Shown here: piece after piece, positions 22,850 to 31,779 of the stretch
Layout: each line of letters starts with the position of its first letter
How positions within the stretch are numbered: position 1 is the stretch's first letter
Source: Bacteroidia bacterium
GTDB lineage: Bacteria; Bacteroidota; Bacteroidia; Bacteroidales; F082
DNA: 35,811 bases
NCBI GenBank assembly: GCA_030537295.1
Contig: JAUNNU010000014.1
Span: 1 to 35,811, forward strand
Reading direction: 5' to 3'
Notes under the pieces: model-generated
Seen by the model: only the letters and a program-made list of their open reading frames with translations
Told to the model about the DNA's origin: nothing
Databases searched by the model: none
Made by a program: the position numbers and the translations under genes

Positions 22850-24960
22850 ACATCATTACAGAGAACGGACAGATTGACCTGCCGGAAGACTTCAGCATCA
22901 GGATTGAACGTCACAACCCCATACTTTCAGGAGAGGGCGACGCGTCAACGCCTGTGACGCTGCCGGCGTCGCAGCACAACCTCGCAGCGCTCGGACACGT
23001 CGAACGCGTTGACCGCGCACACCGTCGCAGGAACAAGATTGACGCCATCATGCAGATAGGCCCGACAAGCAAGCGCGGGCAGCTCGTCCTTGACACGGTC
23101 AGGGCGCACGACGGCATCGACGCATGCTTCGCCATTGACAACGGGGACCTTTACGCCAAAAACAAGGAAAAATCCGTCAAGGAGATATTCAGGTCAGCTG
23201 ACGGCGGCTCCGGATACGTCAGGATGCTGGGCGACACGCCGGAGTCGGCGTTCCAGCTTCTCCAGTCCGTCTATGAAGGCTCCGCCGAGGACGATTTCAT
23301 GGTGTTCCCTGTGGCCGTCTCGCCTTACGAGTCAGGCGGCAGCACTGTTTACCAATACAACAATGAGATAGCCAGGGGCAGCCTCGTCCACGGACAGCGC
23401 AGGGTGCGCGAGGGCGACATCTACATGACTGTTCCTCCCGGATACGGCGTTTCGCCTTACATCAGGCTGCATCGCCTCGTTGACATCCTCTTCGGGATAC
23501 TCGGATATGAGGTGACATACAACTGCTTCGCCAAAAGCGCACTCGAATCCATCGTGCTGGTCAACAACTGCGCCGACACGATGGTCAGAGCCCCAAGGCT
23601 CGATTACGCCGACATGGTCCCGTCATGCACACTGAGCGAGTTCCTGGAGTGGCTCAACAGCAAGTTCCACGCACAGCCTTTCGTCAATTCGGAGTCGAAG
23701 GAGGTCAGAGTGGTGATGATGGAGGATGTGCTGGCGGGTGATGCAGACATTGACATCACCGGGGTCGTCGATGACGACTTTTCGATAGCCGTCAACCCCA
23801 CCAGGCGGATCGTGCTGGAGCCGGGTTCCACGGTGGATGGAGCGGACCCGGCGGCGGATGACTTCAAATCCCTGGTTGAGAAATACGGTGACTATTATGT
23901 AGTGGTGAACGAGCGGCAGTTTGCGGGACTCGCCGCCGGAGACCCCGTTGACAATGCGGCGTACGACTGCCTGGTGCTGCGCGGGGCCACAGGGGAGTTC
24001 TACGCCCTGAACAGAGACCTTGATGACGATTACAAGACCGTCCCGGTACGTCTCGGCTCGAATTTCGTCAAATACGACTGCAGGAATGCGGAGGAGGAAG
24101 AGAGTTTCAGCCAGAATGACGTAATCCCGCTGATGCTGTGCGACGACGGTCATAGAACGTTCCCCTACATCGGGGAGAGGATTCATTTCCACACAAGCTA
24201 CAACGCCGGGGAGGAAGCGTCAGCGCAGGAAATCATCGTCGTCCGCGGGGTCACGAGACATGACCTGCCATTCAGGACATCGGGGACGACGCAGCGGTTC
24301 ATCGAGACAAACGACGGCGTGGTGGAGACACCGTTCGGACTTGCGCCGCAAGACCTCTACCCGCATTTCTGGAAAAGATACAACGAACTCATCCTCAACA
24401 ACGCTGCGCATCTCCAGTGCAGGGTCCTGCTTGACACGAACCAAATACTGAACCTTGACATGAGCCGTCTCAAACTATACAGAAACCAGCATCTTCTGCC
24501 TATGACAGCGTCGGCGGCGATCGGATCAAGGACAGGCGTCACGGAAGCCGAGTTCATCATAGCCAAGGGGTATGACGACGGCGTGGCCGATGTGCAGCCT
24601 CTCCGCCTGGCAAAAAGCCCCCTCAAATGGAACATCGAAGAAGCTCCGTATGACGCGCGGAGGTACTACGAGGAGAACGTGGCATACGACATCAAGGTGA
24701 CCGACAACGGTCTGCCTCTGCACGAATGGACGCAATACACCGACGGATACCTTGCATATATCGATGACACAGGTCTGTACTGGGCGGGGACACCGAAGGC
24801 GGAGGGTGAGACGCTCGCCATCAACAGAAGGGCGCAGATCCACATAACATACCGCGTTTTCCGTCAGGTCAACAACGGGCCGACACAGTCGGAAAACGAA
24901 GAGTATGTCGGCGACAGGGAAGACGTCACCGTCACTTTCACCGCAGTGGCGAACGAGTGA
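22846..24960 (+). CDS. Tail tip/distal tail protein
   Basis: This 704-residue protein follows the tape measure by ATGA overlap. It starts MNIITENGQIDLPEDFSIRI, with a first third rich in beta structure, a middle with LVDILFGILGYEV and EFLEWLNSKFHAQPF, and a C-terminal part ending in ITYRVFRQVNN. Large beta-rich proteins in this place form the distal tail or baseplate hub of siphoviruses. I know similar proteins from Bacteroides phages only as uncharacterised tail proteins. It ends 3 bp before promoter P5. Confidence 0.7.
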   Translation: MNIITENGQIDLPEDFSIRIERHNPILSGEGDASTPVTLPASQHNLAALGHVERVDRAHRRRNKIDAIMQIGPTSKRGQLVLDTVRAHDGIDACFAIDNGDLYAKNKEKSVKEIFRSADGGSGYVRMLGDTPESAFQLLQSVYEGSAEDDFMVFPVAVSPYESGGSTVYQYNNEIARGSLVHGQRRVREGDIYMTVPPGYGVSPYIRLHRLVDILFGILGYEVTYNCFAKSALESIVLVNNCADTMVRAPRLDYADMVPSCTLSEFLEWLNSKFHAQPFVNSESKEVRVVMMEDVLAGDADIDITGVVDDDFSIAVNPTRRIVLEPGSTVDGADPAADDFKSLVEKYGDYYVVVNERQFAGLAAGDPVDNAAYDCLVLRGATGEFYALNRDLDDDYKTVPVRLGSNFVKYDCRNAEEEESFSQNDVIPLMLCDDGHRTFPYIGERIHFHTSYNAGEEASAQEIIVVRGVTRHDLPFRTSGTTQRFIETNDGVVETPFGLAPQDLYPHFWKRYNELILNNAAHLQCRVLLDTNQILNLDMSRLKLYRNQHLLPMTASAAIGSRTGVTEAEFIIAKGYDDGVADVQPLRLAKSPLKWNIEEAPYDARRYYEENVAYDIKVTDNGLPLHEWTQYTDGYLAYIDDTGLYWAGTPKAEGETLAINRRAQIHITYRVFRQVNNGPTQSENEEYVGDREDVTVTFTAVANE

Positions 24961-24962
24961 CC

Positions 24963-24997
24963 TGTCATCATTTTCATTCAGGAACGGAATATTTTTG
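24963..24997 (+). promoter_or_regulatory. Late promoter P5 (TGTCA-N22-TATTTTTG)
   Basis: TGTCA at 24963-24967 is again part of TGACCTGTCA (24958-24967), overlapping the upstream stop exactly as at P3. TATTTTTG follows at 24990-24997 after 22 bp. The start codon is only 5 bp past the -7 box (25002), giving a nearly leaderless transcript. Confidence 0.8.
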
Positions 24998-25001
24998 CAG
25001 C

Positions 25002-26408
25002 ATGACAACGAACGATTTCATACAAAAACCAACAGGCAATGAGACGTACGCACTCAACAAGGTGCCGGCGTTCATTGTCAGCACCAACGTCCCCGTGAGG
25101 GCTTCCGTCAGGGTTGACGGGCAAAGCAATCCGTTTTATGTGGCGACGTACTCGCCTGATTTCAGCGGCAGGGTGACTGTTGACTTCGGGGATCTGTACG
25201 GAGACTGCATCGGCACGGTGCTGCCGCAATCGGATGACTACACGCAGCAGGGCTACAGGAAGCTGTTCCATGTCAACATTATAGAGACATCGGGCGAATT
25301 CGCCCAGGGATATACAGGGGTCAGTTTCCAATATTATGTGGCGGCCACGCGGCTGAAGTCGCCGACGGCGTTCTCGACATGGTGCCTCAATCATTTTCTC
25401 ACAAACCAGCCGATTGAGAAGGTCACGACCCACGAGGCTGTGGAGTGGCTCACCTTCTTCAGCCCGGGAGAGAAACGCACGCTCAAAGTCCGTTTCTACT
25501 CGAAATCCGGCACAAGCTACGATTATGTGGTCAAATCAACCAACACGGCGGGCTGCCACACCGAAAATGTCAGCTACAGCAGAGTTATCAAAAACAATCT
25601 GTTCATCCCCGGAACGATGCTCGGCTACTACGACCTCATCCTGATGGATGACGACATGCACGAACTTGCCGTTCAGCGTTACATCTACAGCGAGTACAGC
25701 GGGCTTGAGAAATACTTCTGCTTCGTCAACCAGCTCGGCGGCATCGACACGCTGATCTGCCGCGGGGCGAACACGCTGCAGCCGGAGATGACGCACAGCG
25801 TCGGACGTTTCGGCGGACGTTACCTGCCGGTCGATGACACGGAAGACGTGCGCGAATGGGGGCAGAACAGCGGCATGATGCCGTACCGTCAGCGCGACTG
25901 GATATGGGAGCTGCTGTCGGCCAAGAAGGATGCTTGCAAATATGAGCCGTCGGACAAGTCGTTCAATGACATTGTCGTGAAGTCGTCGGAGATAAGCATG
26001 AGCGATGACGATCAGCTTGCGTCATGTTCGTTCACGTACATCTACAGGGACGAGTCTGGCGGTGTCAACACGCAGGGCGGACACGGTTATCTGCACAACT
26101 CGTCCGTCATCAAACATGAAGAGATGAAAGACCTCACGGAGAATGTCGAGCTGGGAGTAGAAGACGACGTGACACAGTCCGTCACGGTCAACGCCACGAA
26201 AGTGTTCGTGGAATACACCACAAGGGGCGCGTCGCTGTCGAGGTACGACCCGGTTTATTATTACATAGGCGACGCCACGGAGCCGTCGGGCAGCTTCACC
26301 CCCGGCGAGCAGGACTCTATGGTCATCGAAATCGAGGAGGGACAGTCAATCCGTTTCTCCACGGAAAACAGTGACATCGCGAAGATAACGGTGAAGTATT
26401 ATAAGTGA
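25002..26408 (+). CDS. Tail-associated structural protein
   Basis: A 468-residue protein, beta-rich throughout, starting MTTNDFIQKPTGNETYALNK. It has an early part with VPAFIVSTNVPVRASVRVDG and FSGRVTVDFGDLYGD, a middle with LEKYFCFVNQLGGIDTLICRG, and a C-terminal segment of about 90 residues that looks like a separate beta domain (SGSFTPGEQDSMVIEIEEG). It lies between the tail tip gene and the lysis genes, so it is probably a virion tip or fibre-anchor protein. The start at 25002 follows promoter P5; an upstream in-frame GTG or TTG would precede the promoter. Confidence 0.65.
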   Translation: MTTNDFIQKPTGNETYALNKVPAFIVSTNVPVRASVRVDGQSNPFYVATYSPDFSGRVTVDFGDLYGDCIGTVLPQSDDYTQQGYRKLFHVNIIETSGEFAQGYTGVSFQYYVAATRLKSPTAFSTWCLNHFLTNQPIEKVTTHEAVEWLTFFSPGEKRTLKVRFYSKSGTSYDYVVKSTNTAGCHTENVSYSRVIKNNLFIPGTMLGYYDLILMDDDMHELAVQRYIYSEYSGLEKYFCFVNQLGGIDTLICRGANTLQPEMTHSVGRFGGRYLPVDDTEDVREWGQNSGMMPYRQRDWIWELLSAKKDACKYEPSDKSFNDIVVKSSEISMSDDDQLASCSFTYIYRDESGGVNTQGGHGYLHNSSVIKHEEMKDLTENVELGVEDDVTQSVTVNATKVFVEYTTRGASLSRYDPVYYYIGDATEPSGSFTPGEQDSMVIEIEEGQSIRFSTENSDIAKITVKYYK

Positions 26409-26436
26409 TGATGGATTTTTAAAAACCTTAAGCCAA

Positions 26437-26913
26437 ATGTTTAAATTCTTGAACATCTATCCGGAGAAAACGCTGGCGGGAATCGTGTCGGGGCTGCTCT
26501 CCTATTTGACGCGCAACATCATGCCACTCGTGGCGTGCGTGCTGTTATTCGAAATCATCGACTTCATAACAGGGGTTTGGAAGTCGAAAATCCTCGCCAG
26601 ACGGCGCGGGGAGAAGTTCGCCTTCGAGTCGGTCAAGGCGTGGCGCACGATTTACAAGACCGTCTTCATCCTTGCCGGGATAATCATGTCAGAGCTGCTT
26701 GACGTGGTAATCTCCGAACGAGACCTGAGGCTCGCCAATTTCTTCACGGCGTTCTGCTGCGGCGTGGAGTTCTGGAGTTTCCTCGAGAACGCAGCGGTGA
26801 TCAGCGACCACCCTCTGTTCAGATGGCTTGGCAAGTTCATGAGGGTCAAAGTTGAAGACAAAATCGATTTCGACAAATTCACCGAGGGGAGGACGGGACA
26901 TGACCAGGGCTGA
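26437..26913 (+). CDS. Holin (phage_holin_4-type)
   Basis: The 158-residue protein has several hydrophobic segments (about residues 27-47, 72-92 and 105-118) and the pattern of the toxin-secretion/phage-lysis holin family: NIMPLVACVLLFEIIDFITGVWKSK, then FESVKAWRTIYKTV and the WSFLENAA region. It makes the inner-membrane lesion that starts lysis. It lies 28 bp after the tail-associated gene, and its end overlaps the endolysin start by 14 bp. The charged C-terminus is probably cytoplasmic. Confidence 0.85.
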   Translation: MFKFLNIYPEKTLAGIVSGLLSYLTRNIMPLVACVLLFEIIDFITGVWKSKILARRRGEKFAFESVKAWRTIYKTVFILAGIIMSELLDVVISERDLRLANFFTAFCCGVEFWSFLENAAVISDHPLFRWLGKFMRVKVEDKIDFDKFTEGRTGHDQG

Positions 26914-27352
26914 AATTGTAAGAGGGCTGAAAAGTTATTTCTCCATAGGTGAACTTGTCTGCCCGCACATCATGGGCAGGTTCAGGGGGAAGGAGGAGAC
27001 GGCGTGGGATTTTTTGGACAAGGATCTTCTGGAAGTCATTCTGTGGATCCGCAGGAGCATCAACAGACCCGTTACAGTCAACAGTCAGGGTCTCGGCTTC
27101 ACACAGCGCGGAATGCGCTGCAACCTGTGCAAGATTGTCAAAGACAAGGACGTCGCCTATCTGTCGTCACACGTCCTCGGATCCGGGATTGATTTCGATG
27201 TCGAGGGCATGACCGCTGAGGAAGTGCGCAGGTGGATCGTCGCGAACAAGGCATCGCTGCCGCACGCAATCCGCCTTGAGAGAGGCGTCAACTGGGTTCA
27301 CCTTGATGTGCGCAACGAGACATCCGAAAGAATCGTGTGGTTCAACCAGTAG
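26900..27352 (+). CDS. Endolysin, M15-type peptidoglycan peptidase
   Basis: The 150-residue protein has the zinc-site pattern of M15 peptidases (VanY/Peptidase_M15_3 type): SSHVLGSGIDFDV with His91 and Asp98, and VNWVHLDV with His134 and Asp136. It should cleave peptide stems or cross-links of peptidoglycan. No signal peptide is present, so it depends on the holin for access. The ATG at 26900 is preferred to an upstream in-frame one at 26852 inside the holin gene. Promoter P6 begins 5 bp after the stop. Confidence 0.9.
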   Translation: MTRAEIVRGLKSYFSIGELVCPHIMGRFRGKEETAWDFLDKDLLEVILWIRRSINRPVTVNSQGLGFTQRGMRCNLCKIVKDKDVAYLSSHVLGSGIDFDVEGMTAEEVRRWIVANKASLPHAIRLERGVNWVHLDVRNETSERIVWFNQ

Positions 27353-27357
27353 CACGG

Positions 27358-27392
27358 TGTCACGTTCAGGCATGGCGTGAATATTATTTTTG
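27358..27392 (+). promoter_or_regulatory. Late promoter P6 (TGTCA-N22-TATTTTTG)
   Basis: TGTCA at 27358-27362, 22 bp, TATTTTTG at 27385-27392. It drives the second tail-tube paralog and the DGR target gene. Confidence 0.8.
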
Positions 27393-27406
27393 CAAAAAAA
27401 ACGGCA

Positions 27407-28291
27407 ATGAATCTGGCGAATATAAATTTCAAAACCGGTGCCGTCGCCCGGTCAGGCATCGGCGACACCGTGTACTTCATCCAGAAGTCACACGTGACAT
27501 CATGGCCGGTCATAAAAAATGACATCGACGAGGCTTTGTTTTTGGACGACTATGTGGAGACAGCCGCCGGGACGGTGTCTGATTTCGGGATCGCCGCGGG
27601 CAGGAGATGGTCGCGCCTCTACAGCACGCAGGGCAAGGGCAGGGTCACGTGGGAGCAACAGGGCGAGGCCGACTGCAGGGTGGCCGTCAACAAGGCTTCG
27701 CTGCATTACCCCAGGGTCACGAATGAGATCCGCGCCTTCGCGAAAAGCGCAGCCAACGGCGATTTCGTGTTCATCGTCAAGCATGACGGGAAATATTACA
27801 TCATCGGCAGCCGCTATTACCGCACAGTGCTGACAACTGACGGCGACTCCGGCGACTCCGCCGGTTCAGCGAAAGGCGTCACAGTCAGGATGGAATGCCC
27901 GGACACGACACCACTGCCGACCTACAAGGGGCTGCTCCTTATGGACGAGGGGGTGTTGGATTGCAATACAGACCAATTCACAAATTATATCAATATGAGT
28001 ACAAATCTAATCAAAGAGTATCTGATTGAAGACGGCGACACCGTCAGACTCACGGCTCTTTCAGAACATGGAAGAGTGAGCCTTGAGGGAGAAGGCACCA
28101 TCAAATTAGAAGTGGCCGTGGGCGATGACCCATACCACGAGATTGAACACGATGTGGAGTTCGGCGAGGACGGACTCGCACAGGCGCCAATCAACGCCTG
28201 CATAGGCGACAGGATAAGAATTTCGGCGGAGACGCTGACAAAGGCCACAGTAAACTGGAGCAGGGTTGAGATGGCGGAAAGGAGTCTGTGA
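27407..28291 (+). CDS. Tail tube paralog with C-terminal extension
   Basis: This 294-residue protein is a paralog of the tail tube protein at 1965-2555. The first 190 or so residues align from end to end, with identical blocks YSTQGKG, VNKASL, TNEIRAFAK, NGDFVFIVKHDGKYY and GDSGDSAGSAKGVT. The match extends to the DNA: about 43 bases near 2299-2341 and 27759-27801 appear identical. About 105 residues are added at the C-terminus (from LLLMDEGVLDC onward), acidic and beta-rich. The ATG at 27407 is chosen from the alignment and promoter P6; an in-frame ATG at 27377 lies before the -7 box. It may cap the tube and connect to the fibre encoded next. Confidence 0.7.
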   Translation: MNLANINFKTGAVARSGIGDTVYFIQKSHVTSWPVIKNDIDEALFLDDYVETAAGTVSDFGIAAGRRWSRLYSTQGKGRVTWEQQGEADCRVAVNKASLHYPRVTNEIRAFAKSAANGDFVFIVKHDGKYYIIGSRYYRTVLTTDGDSGDSAGSAKGVTVRMECPDTTPLPTYKGLLLMDEGVLDCNTDQFTNYINMSTNLIKEYLIEDGDTVRLTALSEHGRVSLEGEGTIKLEVAVGDDPYHEIEHDVEFGEDGLAQAPINACIGDRIRISAETLTKATVNWSRVEMAERSL

Positions 28292-28293
28292 CG

Positions 28294-31200
28294 ATGGGAG
28301 ATTTCAACACTATGGGAAACGGGTTCGGAGGAGGCTCCGGAACGGGCAGGGCAATACGCTACGACAAGGCGCAGAACCTTACAGAGGAACAGGCGGCGCA
28401 GGCTCGGGCGAACCTGCAGCTCGGAGCGAGCGCATCCGACGCCGTGTCATACGGAACGGCGCAGAACCTCAACGACACACGCAAGGAGACCGCCCGCAGG
28501 AATATCGGCGCGGCAAAGTCAGAAGGCGAGGAGCCTGGTCTGATTGCCGGAGACCTCGCGTCATTTGACGACCGTGTTACTATTGCAGACCAGTTTGCGG
28601 TGCGGACTACCGCCGGGGAGGAAAGCATTGATTCATCAAAAGATGCGCTTTTGCTTGAAATCGTCGGTGGAACTGGCGCCACAGAAGACACTGCTTTCAA
28701 GATCAACGCCATGCGATGGAACAGGAGCAACGCTCTTGACCCGAGCGCATGGGCTTCCGGAAAAACAAGCGGTTACATCCTCGGCCATATCGCCAACGGC
28801 GCAATCGCATCGGGTTCAAACAAAATCGTCATCATCCGCTGCCCGAAATGCGAGGCCGGAGAGTATGGCACGGCAGAGAAGAACAACGGCTATCTCATCA
28901 CCCGCCGTAACGGCACGAACATGCACGTCGGCGACGGGACAGTCATTGCCGTTGCATACTCTGAAAACCTTCCTTCCGTAGGTACGGAGGTGGAAACCGT
29001 TGAGGAACACACATTCAGCGGACACAGCGAGAAATTCTACTTGCCGGATGAAGGCTTCATGGCTGTTGAAATCGATGCTGCAGCCACACTTGCGGACATT
29101 GACATCCACCTTGCATGGTCGAAAGACTACAATGTCTTCGCGGCGTACCAAGCGCCTGCGGAACTGACAATCGCCGTGTCGGAATTGACATCGAAGTTCG
29201 AAACGGCAACCGTCAACGGAAAGACCTGCCTGATTTTGCGCGGCATAGAGGACGCCGGACATTCTGTTCACGACAGAATCGTGATTTACGCTGAAGGTGG
29301 CGGCACCTACCAGCGCAACATCGCCAAATCGTCGCTCGCTTCGCTGACATGGACGGAAACCACCGTGACCGAGGAAGACGTGACGAAATACCGCTATACG
29401 GCTGCATTGCCGACATCGGGGACCTACGCGGCCAAGGTTGACTGCCTGATGCGCAGCGATGTGGACGGAATGACCATCAGCGACCGCACGCTGCGCTACG
29501 AGAGCGAAACGCAGATTACCCCATCCGCCGAGTTTGCAGGCAAATATGTTGACTACGAAATCGCCACGCCAGTCACTGGAACGCACACCATCAATCCTGC
29601 CGGCAAGAAGCCTGATGACATGGCGACGGAAGAAGTGGTCGGCGACATTCACAAGACAGGGACAATCGTGATCAGCTACTGCCGAGGCTTCCGCGACACG
29701 ATGCGTGCGCTTGTGAACGATTTCAGAAAGGCGAGCGAACAGATACAAATACTTGACTATACGAAGCCGAAGTTCTGTGTGGGCGAATGGCTCGATAACG
29801 AATTGTCAGCGTCTTCATCGGAGCTCGACAACCCTGATGCGCTTGCCGTGTTCGGCGACAAGGACTGGGCAATGGACTGGCGGCCGTTCCTTGTCGATAT
29901 GACCGCCGTTGAAGGCGAGACCAAGAAACGCCCGGTGATGGAGCTGAAGAAGAGCAACTGGCTCAGGGACATATACGGGAACTGGGCCCCCGTTGTCGGC
30001 ATAACCGCGGCGATGCGTGACGAGTGCATGGCCAACGCACTCTACAGCGACGACGAAGGGCAGACCCAATATTGCGCTTCAGGAGCATTCGACCCGGAAG
30101 CCTTCCTCGCGCTGTGCTCAATTGAGACTGAAGACGGCGTGAAGAGGCTGAGCCACCCGACGCTGTACAAGGCGGTGACGGTTGATGACGAGACCACATA
30201 CACCGAGGTTTCGCACTACCTTATGCCATGGGAGACGACAGAGACGAAATATTCAATAGTCGTAGGCCGCAAGGACGAGGTTTATCTTTTAGATAACCTG
30301 GTTGGCGCCAGCGGGAAGGAATGGAACGGCATCCTTGGGAGCAACTGCAATTTCTGGGACGGAGCGGACCTGAAGATGTACGCACTGAAACCGACAGGCA
30401 TCTGCCCATCGCCGATTACGGCAATTTCCGACAACGGCACGGTGAAAAGCAGATGCTTCTTCTTCAACTATCCATCGGATTTGAGCGGTACGACAGGCTA
30501 CAAGGGATTGGCCACGGATTGCGAACTGTTCTATGGAAACGGACACTATCCGTACGTCACATCACAAATAGGGGCAAAAAACTGTGCCAGGAGCAACAAC
30601 AGCGACATAACCGCTCCTTTCCCGGTGGCAGAAGGAGGCTGGCATGCACGCAACACGTTCCTTCGTTGCATTGAAACCGCAATGGGGACTAAGAACCTTT
30701 GCGCCGCAACAAGATTTTCTGGCGGCATCAACAGCAACAATGCAGCCAAAGACGAGACGACAATCAGCGTGTATGGTGGCGTGCGATGGAAAAAGAGCGA
30801 GGACTCTGAATGGGGCTATTCCTCATGGGGTGGCAACACTCACGGAATCTACAAGAATGCGACAGGCGGCAAGGAGATAATGGTTGCCACACTGAACAAC
30901 TATTCATTCCACAGCAAGGTGCTGGAAGACCAGATTGCCGTTTCGTTTGCCGTAGAGTTCGGAATCGGACCAGGAGAAGAATATGTATTCAATGACTGCG
31001 AATGGAGATATGAGAACGTAACTCAATCAGGAACATTCAATCCGAAGACGGTGGCACAGGGCGAAATGAACTGCCGTTCATACAAAACCGTGAAAGGCAC
31101 ATTCAGCGCATACAATTCAGACGGCACAGCACAAAATTTCGATGTGGAATGCGTGCTTTGCACCGGATTGATGCTTGGCTGCAACATGAGCGGCGACGGC

Positions 31201-31665
31201 GGGCCTTATTGGGGCGGCGGTTGCGAAATCGTCGGCGAGTGCGAGACAGCACCTGCCAGCGGCAGTTACGGTTACGAACTGAAAGCGTACATTGAGCCAG
31301 ACCAGACGAAGTGGGTGAACGAAAACAGTAAAGATATTGACATCGGAAGCAAATTCCAGTTTGAGGGCTTGTACCATTTTGCGGGGTCAATAGTTACAAG
31401 AGCCAACGGTTACACAAGGAGGAGATTGCCGAACACGCCGCTTCCTGTTTCGCAAGGCGGGACGATTTCCAAAGGCGAATGCGGCTACAGCTACATGTCG
31501 AACAGCTGGGGTTCGGCCGGTAAACGCACGCGGGTGGGTGTCCGTTCAGGCTCCAGCGCTGCCAGCAGCTCCTTGTCGGCTCGTTTTCTGTTTGCGTACA
31601 CCTCCGCAGGCGGCACGTTCACTTACTATTGCGGTTCTGCTCAAGTTTTGCTTGACGTGCAATGA
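28294..31665 (+). CDS. DGR-diversified tail fibre/receptor-binding protein
   Basis: The 1123-residue protein begins with two tail-fibre repeats (RYDKAQNLTEEQAAQARANL and YGTAQNLNDTRKETARRNIG), which are attachment and trimerisation repeats of many phage fibres. The long middle is beta-rich with no domain I recognise. The last 45 residues are encoded by the DGR variable repeat, in a context (SKGECGYSYMSNSWGSAGK before it, YYCGSA at its end) that suggests a C-type-lectin-like receptor-binding fold; that fold is inferred. Eleven residues differ from the template, ten of them Asn in TR. The ATG at 28294 is preferred to a GTG at 28288. Confidence 0.85.
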   Translation: MGDFNTMGNGFGGGSGTGRAIRYDKAQNLTEEQAAQARANLQLGASASDAVSYGTAQNLNDTRKETARRNIGAAKSEGEEPGLIAGDLASFDDRVTIADQFAVRTTAGEESIDSSKDALLLEIVGGTGATEDTAFKINAMRWNRSNALDPSAWASGKTSGYILGHIANGAIASGSNKIVIIRCPKCEAGEYGTAEKNNGYLITRRNGTNMHVGDGTVIAVAYSENLPSVGTEVETVEEHTFSGHSEKFYLPDEGFMAVEIDAAATLADIDIHLAWSKDYNVFAAYQAPAELTIAVSELTSKFETATVNGKTCLILRGIEDAGHSVHDRIVIYAEGGGTYQRNIAKSSLASLTWTETTVTEEDVTKYRYTAALPTSGTYAAKVDCLMRSDVDGMTISDRTLRYESETQITPSAEFAGKYVDYEIATPVTGTHTINPAGKKPDDMATEEVVGDIHKTGTIVISYCRGFRDTMRALVNDFRKASEQIQILDYTKPKFCVGEWLDNELSASSSELDNPDALAVFGDKDWAMDWRPFLVDMTAVEGETKKRPVMELKKSNWLRDIYGNWAPVVGITAAMRDECMANALYSDDEGQTQYCASGAFDPEAFLALCSIETEDGVKRLSHPTLYKAVTVDDETTYTEVSHYLMPWETTETKYSIVVGRKDEVYLLDNLVGASGKEWNGILGSNCNFWDGADLKMYALKPTGICPSPITAISDNGTVKSRCFFFNYPSDLSGTTGYKGLATDCELFYGNGHYPYVTSQIGAKNCARSNNSDITAPFPVAEGGWHARNTFLRCIETAMGTKNLCAATRFSGGINSNNAAKDETTISVYGGVRWKKSEDSEWGYSSWGGNTHGIYKNATGGKEIMVATLNNYSFHSKVLEDQIAVSFAVEFGIGPGEEYVFNDCEWRYENVTQSGTFNPKTVAQGEMNCRSYKTVKGTFSAYNSDGTAQNFDVECVLCTGLMLGCNMSGDGGPYWGGGCEIVGECETAPASGSYGYELKAYIEPDQTKWVNENSKDIDIGSKFQFEGLYHFAGSIVTRANGYTRRRLPNTPLPVSQGGTISKGECGYSYMSNSWGSAGKRTRVGVRSGSSAASSSLSARFLFAYTSAGGTFTYYCGSAQVLLDVQ
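31531..31641 (+). repeat. DGR variable repeat (VR)
   Basis: The 111 bp aligns without gaps to TR at 31845-31955. All 17 differences are at TR adenines (28 adenines in total); none of the 83 other positions differs. The outcomes are T (9 times), G (5) and C (3 or more), as expected of adenine-specific mutagenesis. Homology ends at TTCTGCT; the next base already differs (C in VR, G in TR), which marks the end of the IMH-like segment. VR ends 21 bp before the stop codon. Confidence 0.96.
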
Positions 31666-31672
31666 GTGCAAC

Positions 31673-31707
31673 GTTGCGCAGCAACTGCAAGGGCGATGCA
31701 ATCGCCC
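31673..31707 (+). repeat. Tandem hairpins downstream of VR
   Basis: Two perfect hairpins follow the target gene: GTTGC-GCA-GCAAC (31673-31685) and GGGCGAT-GCA-ATCGCCC (31691-31707). Both have the loop GCA. In other DGRs a hairpin or cruciform a short distance after VR is needed for efficient homing, so these are candidates for that role. Confidence 0.65.
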
Positions 31708-31715
31708 GGGACATT

Positions 31716-31743
31716 AAAAACCGCCTCATGGCGGTTTTTTTTT
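31716..31743 (+). terminator. Terminator between DGR target and TR
   Basis: Stem AAAAACCGCC (31716-31725) with GGCGGTTTTT (31730-31739) around TCAT, followed by more Ts. It separates the fibre transcript from the TR/RT transcript. Confidence 0.88.
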
Positions 31744-31765
31744 TAAAAGTTAAAATAAATTTGAC

Positions 31766-31773
31766 TAATTTTG
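31766..31773 (+). promoter_or_regulatory. TR-RT promoter (-7 box)
   Basis: TAATTTTG, a full match to TAnnTTTG, lies directly after the terminator and about 70 bp before TR. The late-type TGTCA is missing at the required position (31739-31743 is TTTTT), so the retroelement seems to be expressed separately from the late genes. Confidence 0.65.
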
Positions 31774-31779
31774 CAGCGT

